From contig CALNBV010000237.1 of assembly GCA_937874515.1 (NCBI GenBank), forward strand, positions 1 through 23,602: DNA of 23,602 bases. The letters are read 5' to 3'. Source of the DNA: an uncultured Paenibacillaceae bacterium (lineage in GTDB: Bacteria; Bacillota; Bacilli; Aneurinibacillales; Aneurinibacillaceae). The notes below the pieces were generated by a model that worked only from the letters and a program-made list of their open reading frames with translations, was not told the DNA's origin and did not search any database. The translations under genes and the position numbers were made by a program. Positions within the stretch are counted from its first letter, which is position 1; each line of letters opens with the position of its first letter. Below are positions 1 to 7,147 of this stretch, piece by piece.

Positions 1-2
1 AA

Positions 3-581
3 TATATTGATTTAGCTTTACATTCAGCAAATCACGTTTTATGCCTATCAAAACGAATTCAAAGTAAATTAGATATTATGAACTTTAAAGAGTCTGAATT
101 TTGGATTGGAAATTGCATAGATTCCACAATTAGTTTGCTTCAACCTTATCTAAATTCAACAATTAACATTGTTAAAGATTACCCTGTTGATATAAAAATT
201 TCGGGTGATTCCCTTCACCTACAGGAAACCTTTTTGAACATAATTAAGAATGCTATTGAAGCCATTGAAGGTCCAGGAATAATTACAATTAAAATTTACA
301 AAAATCGTAAAAGCATTTATATAGCCTTTATGGATAACGGAAAAGGCATTGAAAATGATAACCTTTCTCTCGTTTTAAATCCGTTTTATTCTACTAAAGG
401 AAAGAGAAGTAGTTTTGGATTAGGATTAACTTATTGTTATAAGGTTATAGAAAAGCACGGTGGTGATATTTCAATAAAAAGTCAAATAAATAAAGGGACA
501 ACAATCACACTGTCACTTCCAACTAAACGAATGATTGATACCAAAAGTGCTAATTTTTTAGGAGAGACAACGTATGGATAA
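3..581 (+). CDS. Sensor histidine kinase, C-terminal part (5' end outside window)
   Basis: The frame is open from the first bases of the window, so the gene starts upstream; the first internal ATG is at 78. What is visible is the end of the dimerisation region and a complete HATPase_c catalytic domain. The N box reads NIIKNAIEAI, the G1 box DNGKGI, the F box NPFYSTK and the G2 box GLGLTY, followed by the usual end of the fold (GTTITLSLP). These are the ATP-binding motifs of sporulation-kinase-like sensor kinases. The sensor part cannot be seen. The stop overlaps the start of the response regulator by 8 bases (ATGGATAA), so the two are translationally coupled and very likely form a cognate pair. 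Confidence 0.93.
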   Translation, partial: YIDLALHSANHVLCLSKRIQSKLDIMNFKESEFWIGNCIDSTISLLQPYLNSTINIVKDYPVDIKISGDSLHLQETFLNIIKNAIEAIEGPGIITIKIYKNRKSIYIAFMDNGKGIENDNLSLVLNPFYSTKGKRSSFGLGLTYCYKVIEKHGGDISIKSQINKGTTITLSLPTKRMIDTKSANFLGETTYG

Positions 582-1152
582 CATTAAGTTGATGATTGTA
601 GAAGATGATCCAGTATGGATGAAATGTATTTCTGATTTTGTTAGTAAAGATAACGATATTACCGTTGTTAAAAAAGTTTATATGAAAGAAGAAGCTCTAA
701 AAGTCACTGATTTAAATAATATTGATGTTGTGTTACTGGATTTAACATTAGGAGATAACGAAGAATTCGGTGGTTTTGAGGTTGCAAGTCACCTTAATAA
801 AAATGGTTTAAAGAAAATCATTATGCTTACATCCTGGGATGAAACGGAAATTATTACGGAGGCTTTTGATAGGGGAGCTGTCAATTATGTAACAAAGTCA
901 TCTTATAGGGATATTCCAAATGCTATTAGAGAGGCCTACACTGGAAGGATAAGTCTCCATCCAGATGTATCTTCAAAACTTATTTGTGAACTTAAGTTGG
1001 AAAGGAAAGCAAGGTCATTATCTCCTGCTGAACGTGAAGTTTTTATTCTAAAAGAAAAAGGACTAACAAAATTAGAAATTGCTAAGAAATTATTTAAGTC
1101 AATTGATACGATCAAAAATCAACTAAAAAATATTAATAAAAAAATTCAATAA
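574..1152 (+). CDS. NarL/LuxR-type response regulator
   Basis: A 192-residue two-domain regulator. The receiver domain covers about residues 4-120: acidic pocket E10/D11, phospho-acceptor D56 in VVLLDLTL, the conserved Thr in IIMLTS and the switch Lys in YVTKSS. A short linker leads to a LuxR-type helix-turn-helix at about 148-190 (LSPAEREVF...GLTKLEIAKKLFKS...IKNQLKNI). It should bind DNA as a dimer once phosphorylated by the kinase encoded just upstream. The C-terminus is short for the family but the HTH is complete. The start is ATG at 574, inside the kinase gene, with GGAGAG just upstream. Its targets cannot be read from sequence; the adjacent conjugation region is an inference only. Confidence 0.93.
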   Translation: MDNIKLMIVEDDPVWMKCISDFVSKDNDITVVKKVYMKEEALKVTDLNNIDVVLLDLTLGDNEEFGGFEVASHLNKNGLKKIIMLTSWDETEIITEAFDRGAVNYVTKSSYRDIPNAIREAYTGRISLHPDVSSKLICELKLERKARSLSPAEREVFILKEKGLTKLEIAKKLFKSIDTIKNQLKNINKKIQ

Positions 1153-1171
1153 AGAATATTTTTACAGGATA

Positions 1172-1205
1172 GGGGGGCTATGATTTTAGCCTCCCTTCTT
1201 CTTTG
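1172..1205 (+). terminator. Rho-independent terminator after the two-component genes
   Basis: A 9-bp stem (GGGGGGCTA with TAGCCTCCC, one G-T wobble) around a 6-base loop, followed by TTCTTCTTT. It lies about 20 bases after the response regulator stop and ends that transcript before the convergent repressor gene. Confidence 0.85.
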
Positions 1206-1243
1206 TCATTTATTGTAGTCTTAGGAGGTAAATTGAATATTCG

Positions 1244-1654
1244 TTACTGATTATTCGGTAATGAATTTAAAATGTCTTTTAATCGTTTTTTATCCTTTTC
1301 ACTTAAATATTCAATTACTTTTACCAGGGGGGTGACACTGTTAAATATAGATAGGATTAACTTTATTTCTTCCTCAGACATTTGCTCTAAGGCCTGGATC
1401 AATTGTTGTTTATAGGGTGTATTAACCTTTATTTCTGGAAAAACAGTAGTTGGTAATACGTCATAGAGTGTAACCTTCAACGCTTCACAAAGATTAATTA
1501 GGGTTTCCACATTAAACGATGCCTGACCATTTTCAAGTCTACTGATCGTACTTTGTGGAACTCCTGAAAGCTCTGATAGGGTAGTTGTAGATATGTTTTT
1601 TGATTTCCGATAATTAGAAATATTCCTTCCAATCAATTTATTGAATTCATTCAT
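1244..1654 (-). CDS. XRE-family transcriptional repressor
   Basis: A 136-residue protein with an N-terminal helix-turn-helix of the XRE/Cro-CI class (about residues 10-65): ISNYRKSKNISTTTLSELSG, then VPQSTISRLENG as the recognition segment, then a fourth and fifth helix ending in YDVLP. The C-terminal half (about 80-136) is helical and probably mediates dimerisation. The frame can be extended 7 codons to a TTG at 1675, but ATG at 1654 has GGTG 5 bases upstream and gives the usual short N-terminus, so it is preferred. It is transcribed divergently from the next XRE gene, the usual arrangement for an immunity-type repressor that controls transfer genes. That role is inferred from position. Confidence 0.85.
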   Translation of the reverse strand: MNEFNKLIGRNISNYRKSKNISTTTLSELSGVPQSTISRLENGQASFNVETLINLCEALKVTLYDVLPTTVFPEIKVNTPYKQQLIQALEQMSEEEIKLILSIFNSVTPLVKVIEYLSEKDKKRLKDILNSLPNNQ

Positions 1655-1689
1655 ATTTTCACCGCACAATAACAATAAATTTTCTTATT

Positions 1690-1695
1690 ATCATA
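1690..1695 (-). promoter_or_regulatory. Extended -10 promoter for the leftward repressor gene
   Basis: On the minus strand the sequence reads TG-T-TATGAT, an extended -10 element. It lies about 36 bases before the ATG at 1654. No good -35 is visible, which is normal for extended -10 promoters. Confidence 0.5.
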
Positions 1696-1734
1696 ACAAA
1701 AAACAGTACAAAAAAATAAATTAAAGATGTTTTA

Positions 1735-1778
1735 TTGCATTTTTATCCGACTTCGGTTAAAATATCCGTAAATGGATA
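1735..1778 (+). promoter_or_regulatory. Sigma-A promoter with operator-like palindromes
   Basis: TTGCAT (1735-1740), a 17-base spacer and TAAAAT (1758-1763) form a good vegetative promoter for the rightward XRE gene. CCGACTTCGG (1747-1756) is a palindrome inside the spacer. TATCC-N6-GGATA (1763-1778) is a second palindrome covering the end of the -10 and the start region. TATCCG occurs twice, 19 bases apart (1744 and 1763). The layout fits two operator sites for one or both adjacent XRE proteins. Confidence 0.65.
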
Positions 1779-1805
1779 AAAGGTAATTTTAAGGAGGTGA
1801 ATCTT

Positions 1806-1997
1806 ATTAATTTCATCAAGATAAAGAGATTAGAGAAAGGCTGGACCCAGGAGGATCTAGCTGAAAAGTCGGGAGTTCCACAATCGACTATTTCTCAAAT
1901 CGAGAGAGGGAATAGAAAACACCCTACGCATAAAAACGTAATGAAAATTGCTAGAGCTTTAGAGATTAATCCAATAGAACTCATTGAAGATGATTGA
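1806..1997 (+). CDS. Small XRE-family regulator, probable ATT start
   Basis: A stand-alone helix-turn-helix protein of about 63 residues: IKIKRLEKGWTQEDLAEKSG, then VPQSTISQIERGNRK, then the closing helices up to PIELIEDD. The only in-frame standard start is GTG at 1797, but that GTG is part of the perfect Shine-Dalgarno AAGGAGGTGA (1791-1800) and has no ribosome binding site of its own. ATT at 1806, 8 bases after AGGAGG, is the best-placed codon, so I call it the start; it implies initiation at a rare codon and low or regulated output. The recognition segment is almost identical to that of the divergent repressor. The product resembles small regulators at the head of conjugation operons. Confidence 0.8.
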   Translation: MNFIKIKRLEKGWTQEDLAEKSGVPQSTISQIERGNRKHPTHKNVMKIARALEINPIELIEDD

Positions 1998-2034
1998 ATA
2001 TTAAGATTAACTTTTGGTCGCCAAATCTTAATAT
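1998..2034 (+). promoter_or_regulatory. Long hairpin between regulator and conjugation operon
   Basis: ATATTAAGA pairs with TCTTAATAT, and inside it TTTGG pairs with CCAAA around a TCG loop, with a bulge on the 5' side. The hairpin begins immediately after the regulator's stop codon. No T-run follows on either strand, so it is a weak candidate for a plain terminator. An attenuator, an mRNA-end stabiliser or a protein-binding palindrome are alternatives. Confidence 0.45.
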
Positions 2035-2102
2035 AATCAAACAGTCAAATGTTATTACTTCCATACTAAAATTAAAAACTAAATCGAAATAGGAGGCATT
2101 AT

Positions 2103-2330
2103 ATGTTTACTAGCATTCAAGGTTTACTTAATAAATTATTAGCTGATATTTCAACAACCTTTATTACATTTTTTATTATTGGTATAGCAGTAACTGGATT
2201 ATTAGCTGCTTTTGGGGGAGAAGAACATAAATCCAAATTTAAAGGAGCATTTTTCCTTTGTCTTGTTGGTCTAGTTGTTTTTTCCATCGCAGAACCAATC
2301 GTTACTTATTTTCAGACAAACTTAAAATAA
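2103..2330 (+). CDS. VirB2/TrbC-like small membrane protein
   Basis: 75 residues with two membrane segments: about 19-38 (FITFFIIGIAVTGLLAAFGG) and about 48-66 (GAFFLCLVGLVVFSIAEPIV), joined by a charged loop GEEHKSKFK. Size, topology and first position in a type IV secretion operon match the pilin/VirB2-like (CagC or TrbC class) components of Gram-positive conjugation systems. It has a strong ribosome binding site (AGGAGG) before ATG. The identification rests on topology and context, since such proteins share little sequence. A VirB3-like role is less likely because the next gene already has a VirB3-like part. Confidence 0.6.
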   Translation: MFTSIQGLLNKLLADISTTFITFFIIGIAVTGLLAAFGGEEHKSKFKGAFFLCLVGLVVFSIAEPIVTYFQTNLK

Positions 2331-2357
2331 AGTCAAAACTCTTGGGGGCTGATCTGA

Positions 2358-3404
2358 TTGCAATACAATACTCAGTCAGCGGTCGAAAAAAGAGAGTTGC
2401 TTAAAAAAGAAGGGAAGATACAACTTCCTTTAAACGTAGATACAAGAAAATACTTACTTTCTTTTTTACGTTATCGAGATATAGTTTTATCTCTTCCCTT
2501 ACTTTTAATCGCTATTATTGCTGCATACATCATGAATAATTCCGGGGGGCTTAATTTATCGAAGATTATGTACGCATTTGCCCCCTGGGCAACTTTCCTA
2601 ACGATCCTGACAATTCAACACCCAGATAGAAAAAATATTAGCTTTTTTGATTATCGTATCGTCTGGAAGTTGAAATATAATAGACGACAAAAATTATTTG
2701 TATACAAAAAAGGTGGCGAAATGAAAAAAATTAAAGGTCAAGAAAAAGAATTAGATATTAAAGAAATCTTAGGCATTAAAAATATTTACTCCGATTCTTA
2801 CGAAACTAATGATAAACGGTTAGTCAAAGTAATTAAGGTTTCTAGTATTAACATTTCCCTGTTAAACCAAAAAGATAAAGCGATGATTTACACTTCATAT
2901 GAAAGTTTTCTTAATGATCTTCCAAAAAGTATTTCACCTCAAATTAACCAAATAGCCCAACCAGTAAACCTGAAGCAATATGCCCATATGATAAAAGAAA
3001 AAACATCAAATGAAACTGACCCTATTCGGCGTTTATTGGTGAAAGAGTACTTAAATTATGTTGAAAACATTCAGCAATCACGAAATATGGTGAGTAAAAA
3101 CCGATATATTATTCTTTCAAAATCATTTTCTCTGAATAGAGAAAAAGCACTAGAAGAATTAGAACGTGATACAAATTTATTAAAAAATAAAATTGAGAAT
3201 ATGCTTACCGGACAATTCAAACTAGATGCAAAAATATTGAATAACGAAGAATTATTTAATTTATTTTACACCTGTATTGACTATGAAAATGCTCAGGTAA
3301 ACACTAATTTCAATAATGGATATGCACCAATTACTCTTGGGGAAAAAACATATAAAGAAATAACAAAACGATGGGATGAAGAAAATGCCGAACGAATTTT
3401 ATAA
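2358..3404 (+). CDS. VirB3/PrgI-like membrane domain fused to a VirB4-N-terminal-like domain
   Basis: 348 residues, TTG start 9 bases after GGGGG. Residues 1-40 are soluble; two membrane helices follow at about 42-59 and 69-86, with the charged segment HPDRKNISFFDYR just after, a layout typical of VirB3/PrgI/TcpE proteins. From about 125 onward the sequence resembles the N-terminal, non-ATPase domain of VirB4/TraE proteins: strands of the type LVKVIKVSSINISLL, the segment YESFLNDLP, and helices with YIILSKSF. No Walker motif is present. The separate next gene supplies the ATPase. It probably docks the ATPase to the membrane channel. The fold assignment is by pattern, not by a search. Confidence 0.62.
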   Translation: MQYNTQSAVEKRELLKKEGKIQLPLNVDTRKYLLSFLRYRDIVLSLPLLLIAIIAAYIMNNSGGLNLSKIMYAFAPWATFLTILTIQHPDRKNISFFDYRIVWKLKYNRRQKLFVYKKGGEMKKIKGQEKELDIKEILGIKNIYSDSYETNDKRLVKVIKVSSINISLLNQKDKAMIYTSYESFLNDLPKSISPQINQIAQPVNLKQYAHMIKEKTSNETDPIRRLLVKEYLNYVENIQQSRNMVSKNRYIILSKSFSLNREKALEELERDTNLLKNKIENMLTGQFKLDAKILNNEELFNLFYTCIDYENAQVNTNFNNGYAPITLGEKTYKEITKRWDEENAERIL

Positions 3405-3422
3405 AACAGGAGGAGGAGTAAA

Positions 3423-5282
3423 TTGGGTTTATTAAATCTATTTTCTTCAAAAAAGAAAAAAGAAACATCTTTAGAAGATTCTTTTCTTGAATCGAATGAC
3501 TACATTTTAAATATGATTTCTCCTGATTCGATTGAAGAAAAGGAGGATTATATAAGGTCTGGTACAAACTATTTACGCACACTTGTTGCTGTAGAATATA
3601 CCAGTGTAATTAGCCAGGAGGTCATTCAAAAACTGAATGACCTTAGCGACAATATATCAATAGTACAATATCTTAATGATTACGATATTTCTGATGTGAG
3701 AAAACAACTATCAGAAAGTATTAAACAAAATATAGTAAAGTTAAAATCAAAATATATTTCTGAATCAAGTAAGGCAGATTGTGAAGCTGAAATTGATTCA
3801 GCTCGTATGCTGCTCAACCAGTTAGCATATAAAGGCGAAAGAATGTTTATGTTTCAAATGCTAATCCATATTGTAGCTAAAAATGAAAAAGAGCTGGATA
3901 CACTTACTTCACTAGTAAAAAATACTATGGGACAATTTGCTAAGACTATTGTTCCCATTATTCGTATGAAAGATGCTTTTGATTCGTTCTTACCATTAGG
4001 AAAAAATAAGGTCTATGATCTTACATATAGACCAATGAACGCTGAAGCCGTTAGTCTAACTTTCCCTTTTCATGAAAATGAAATATTTGATGATAAAGGG
4101 ATAATAAAAGGAAAAAACATAACTACTGGTAACATAGTATCTGTTAATGATGATGAATTAATTAATCGTCACGAATTTGTTATAGGGATTTCCGGTTCCG
4201 GAAAATCTACTTACTTGTTCCAGGATGCTATTAGAAAATATATTGTTTTCAATCGTAGGATTATTTTTTTGGATCCAAAAGGTGAGTTTGGGCCAATTTT
4301 AAAAAATATAGGAGGGGAATGGGTACAATTCAATCTTAAAGGTGGAAATGTAATCAATATTTTTGATATTCCCAAAGGAAGTAAAAACTCAGAATCTGGA
4401 AACCCAATTCATGATAAAATAAGTAATATTTTAACAACATTCCGTTTAATGTACCCTCCAATGACAGATTTACAAGAAGATATTCTTTCAAAATTTCTTC
4501 AAAAGTTTTATTTGGAATATAAGATTGATGAAGAAACTGATATTTCAAATTTAAAACCTACTGATTTTCCTATTTTGGAAGATTTTTATAACTTTCTATC
4601 AGAAAAGAAAAAAAATGATCCCGAAGAATATACAGAGATCTCTAATTTCCATACCACACTTTATCCATATTCCCATGGGTTATATGCAAAAATATTTAAT
4701 GGTCATACCAACATAGATGTTTCAAATAAATTAGTTTGTTATGATATTTTCAATTTACAAAACAAAGAAAAAGTTCAAAGAGTAGTTTATTTTATGCTTT
4801 TATCTCATATAAACTATGAAATTTTAAATGGTGATAAAAGTCCTACCCAAGTATATATTGATGAAGCACATATCATAGCAGATCCAAAAGTACCAGTCGC
4901 TATGGAACACGTTCACTTTATGATGAAGGTATTAAGGTCATTTAACTGTGGAATAACAGCAGCCACTCAATCTATTACAGACTTTCTTTCTGCTAAAAAC
5001 GATAAAAAGAATTATGGGGAAGCAGTTATCTCCCAGGCTATTCAACGGCTGTATCTTCCTATGCATGATTCTGAAATTAAATTTTTAGAAGAAGAATTGG
5101 GAAATACGTTTTCTGAGGAAGAAAAATCAACTCTTAGGGTAATTGAGGGTCGATCAGAGGAACAAGCTGGAAAAGGGATTTACTTCTGTGGATCACGAAA
5201 AATCAAACTTCAAATTAATTTAAATAAACTAGAAAAACAACTTTGGATTGAAAAGAAAGATTTAAACGAGTTGGTTCTATGA
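3423..5282 (+). CDS. virB4: VirB4/TraE-type conjugation ATPase
   Basis: A 619-residue ATPase of the VirB4/ConE/TcpF family that powers type IV secretion at the inner face of the membrane. Residues 1-240 form an N-terminal domain. The Walker A motif is GISGSGKST at 255-263 and Walker B is VYIDEAH at 477-483, followed by the helical segment with RSFNCGITAATQS that ends in a sensor Gln. DPKGEF at about 287 is also typical. There is no transmembrane segment, so membrane attachment is probably through the preceding gene product. The TTG start has GGAGGAGG upstream, and a start further in would lose the N-terminal domain. The stop overlaps the next ATG by 4 bases (ATGA), indicating translational coupling. 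Confidence 0.92.
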   Translation: MGLLNLFSSKKKKETSLEDSFLESNDYILNMISPDSIEEKEDYIRSGTNYLRTLVAVEYTSVISQEVIQKLNDLSDNISIVQYLNDYDISDVRKQLSESIKQNIVKLKSKYISESSKADCEAEIDSARMLLNQLAYKGERMFMFQMLIHIVAKNEKELDTLTSLVKNTMGQFAKTIVPIIRMKDAFDSFLPLGKNKVYDLTYRPMNAEAVSLTFPFHENEIFDDKGIIKGKNITTGNIVSVNDDELINRHEFVIGISGSGKSTYLFQDAIRKYIVFNRRIIFLDPKGEFGPILKNIGGEWVQFNLKGGNVINIFDIPKGSKNSESGNPIHDKISNILTTFRLMYPPMTDLQEDILSKFLQKFYLEYKIDEETDISNLKPTDFPILEDFYNFLSEKKKNDPEEYTEISNFHTTLYPYSHGLYAKIFNGHTNIDVSNKLVCYDIFNLQNKEKVQRVVYFMLLSHINYEILNGDKSPTQVYIDEAHIIADPKVPVAMEHVHFMMKVLRSFNCGITAATQSITDFLSAKNDKKNYGEAVISQAIQRLYLPMHDSEIKFLEEELGNTFSEEEKSTLRVIEGRSEEQAGKGIYFCGSRKIKLQINLNKLEKQLWIEKKDLNELVL

Positions 5283-6313
5283 GTGTAAGTGATACAGGAA
5301 AACAAATAGCTTCAGCAATTGTTACTAAAGCAATTTTTTCTAACCCTACTGTATTATTAGTAGGGTTGATAATCAGTATCATTTTTCTAATAATAATGTT
5401 AATAGCTGTTGCAGCAAGTGCTTTAAATCCAAATCAACAGAATGAGGAAGGTACATCATATTCAATTATATACGGTCCTCTTGATAGGGATAAAATTGAT
5501 TCGATCTTAAAAGAATCCGGTGTGTTTGACGGAAAAACTGATGTTTTTATTGAAACAGCCAAAAGACATAATATAGATCCTGTTTTATTAATTGCTATCG
5601 CCTTACATGAAACAGGTTACGGAACTTCTAATGCTGTAATTAAAAAAAATAATCCTGGAGGCATTATGATGCCTCCTAGTTATTCGGAACTAAGAGCCTA
5701 TCCTTCTCTTGATGCAGGAATAGAGGATATGGCAAAAAATTTATATGACAATTATATTGCCATAGGTCTAGTAACTATACCACAAATTGGAACAAAGTAT
5801 GCTCCAATTGGAGCTGATAATGATCCAACTGGTTCTAATGCAAATTGGGTTCCATCCATTACAAATATTGCAACACAACTTGGAGGATTAACAATAAATT
5901 ACTTCGGTGATGGAAAATGGATTGTTCCTGTACCAAAACCTTTTACACTTTCATCCGATTATGGGTGGCGTGATTTTGGTGGTGGGGAGTTTCATAATGG
6001 CATTGATATTCCTAAACCAGCAGGAACACCTATTGTTGCAGCCTCCAGTGGAAAGGTGGTTGTAGCTGTAAAATCAGGAGAAGGTGGAGGTTTTGGGCTA
6101 CATGTTGTAATTGAACATAGTGGTGGAGTATATAGCCTCTATGGACATATGAGCAGTGTCAAAGTGAATGTAGGAGATACAGTACAAACAGGACAACAAA
6201 TTGGGGCTGTGGGAAACACTGGAAGATCTACAGGAAACCATCTTCACTTTCAAATTAACCTTAACTCAATTTATCAAAATCACACTGATCCCAAACCATA
6301 TATCGGTTTATAA
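5279..6313 (+). CDS. Conjugation wall hydrolase: glucosaminidase-like domain plus M23 endopeptidase
   Basis: 344 residues, the VirB1/CwlT-type enzyme that opens peptidoglycan for the conjugation channel. One membrane anchor lies at about 23-47. A GH73-like glucosaminidase domain covers about 70-205, with ALHETGYGTS (candidate catalytic E111) and NNPGGIM. A LytM/M23 metallopeptidase domain covers about 220-344, with zinc ligands H239 and D243 in HNGID, H290 in YGHM, and H321/H323 in HLHF. All M23 residues are present, so both activities look intact. The well-known ICEBs1/Tn916 enzyme instead joins a muramidase to an NlpC/P60 domain, so this is a different domain pairing for the same job. It overlaps the VirB4 gene by 4 bases. 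Confidence 0.9.
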   Translation: MSVSDTGKQIASAIVTKAIFSNPTVLLVGLIISIIFLIIMLIAVAASALNPNQQNEEGTSYSIIYGPLDRDKIDSILKESGVFDGKTDVFIETAKRHNIDPVLLIAIALHETGYGTSNAVIKKNNPGGIMMPPSYSELRAYPSLDAGIEDMAKNLYDNYIAIGLVTIPQIGTKYAPIGADNDPTGSNANWVPSITNIATQLGGLTINYFGDGKWIVPVPKPFTLSSDYGWRDFGGGEFHNGIDIPKPAGTPIVAASSGKVVVAVKSGEGGGFGLHVVIEHSGGVYSLYGHMSSVKVNVGDTVQTGQQIGAVGNTGRSTGNHLHFQINLNSIYQNHTDPKPYIGL

Positions 6314-6328
6314 AAGGAGTTATGTTTC

Positions 6329-6847
6329 GTGAAATTATCAAAACCTACAATATATTTATTATTACTTATTGTTTCTTTAGGGTTAAATGCTTATCTTTTC
6401 ACAAATTATCATGAAACTAAATCTGTTTTAAAAGAATATCAAGCACTTGATCAACTAAATCAAAACTTGCCTAAGTTCCTACAAGATTTTTCAAATGGTA
6501 AATACAAGCAGTATTTAACTGGTCCAGAACTTGCAAAGTATACTCAAGGAGAAAAACAACAAAATAAATCTTTAGAACGTTCAACAACAACAGCAACAAT
6601 TAGTTTCAAACAATTATTTGTAAAACCCTTAGAAAATGACCGTAATATTGCTGAATCCTACTCAGTGATGGAAAGAAAATATACTTTTGGAAGTGATAAT
6701 CCTGGAGATCATTACATCCAGACTTTAAGCATAAATGCCCATTGGGTTAAAGTAGGAGAAGAATGGAAAGTAGATAACCTCAAAATTTCAATGTTGAATG
6801 ATACCAGGGATCAAATTTTAGAAAAACAAGCCCAAACAGGCCAATAA
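6329..6847 (+). CDS. Membrane-anchored VirB8/NTF2-like conjugation protein
   Basis: 172 residues with a GTG start 9 bases after AAAGGAG. An N-terminal signal anchor (about 7-27, PTIYLLLLIVSLGLNAYLF) precedes an extracytoplasmic domain. The second half alternates strands and ends with HWVKVGEEWKVDNLKIS, a pattern common in NTF2-fold domains such as VirB8 and TcpC. No catalytic motif is seen. A structural role in the transfer channel is inferred from its place between the wall hydrolase and the VirB6-like gene. A second protein of the same general design is encoded at 8227. An ATG at 6322 is in another frame and is not used. Confidence 0.55.
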   Translation: MKLSKPTIYLLLLIVSLGLNAYLFTNYHETKSVLKEYQALDQLNQNLPKFLQDFSNGKYKQYLTGPELAKYTQGEKQQNKSLERSTTTATISFKQLFVKPLENDRNIAESYSVMERKYTFGSDNPGDHYIQTLSINAHWVKVGEEWKVDNLKISMLNDTRDQILEKQAQTGQ

Positions 6848-6861
6848 TAGGAGGGGAGAAA

Positions 6862-7131
6862 ATGGATCAAACCCCCAAAAGAAGTTCAAAAAAACCCAAA
6901 AGTACATCAAAAGGTATTTTAAAATACCTTTTGATGATTTATAAATGGAGCCTATCTTTTTTCAATAAAGCGATTGAAAAAAGAGTAGAAGATAGAAAAC
7001 GAGAATTTTTTTTGAAATACAAAGTGGAAATGACAGAAAAAGAAATCCAACTTGTAAGAAATAAACTTATATTAAGTCTTTTATTCATTATAGCTTTTAT
7101 TGTTTATATCATTTATGAAGTTATTACATAG
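6862..7131 (+). CDS. Small basic protein with one membrane segment, conjugation operon
   Basis: 89 residues, not recognised as a family. The first 20 residues are very basic and Ser-rich (KRSSKKPKSTSK); a weakly hydrophobic stretch (about 20-36) is followed by an amphipathic, charged middle (about 38-65) and a clear C-terminal membrane helix (about 69-87, LILSLLFIIAFIVYIIYEVI). The ribosome binding site GGAGGGGAG precedes ATG. It lies 14 bases after the previous stop and is surely co-translated in the operon. It could be an assembly factor for the VirB6-like protein encoded next, but this is a guess from order only. Confidence 0.6.
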   Translation: MDQTPKRSSKKPKSTSKGILKYLLMIYKWSLSFFNKAIEKRVEDRKREFFLKYKVEMTEKEIQLVRNKLILSLLFIIAFIVYIIYEVIT

Positions 7132-7147
7132 AAAGGGGGAGGATTCA

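Noticed and set aside
4354..4548. Minus-strand frames inside the VirB4 gene and elsewhere
   Set aside because: They lie opposite well-supported genes, without ribosome binding sites or recognisable domains.
7100..7147. Longer N-terminus of the VirB6-like protein from ATG 7100
   Set aside because: It would lie inside the upstream gene and put charged residues before an otherwise perfect signal peptide; the ribosome binding site is just before TTG 7148.
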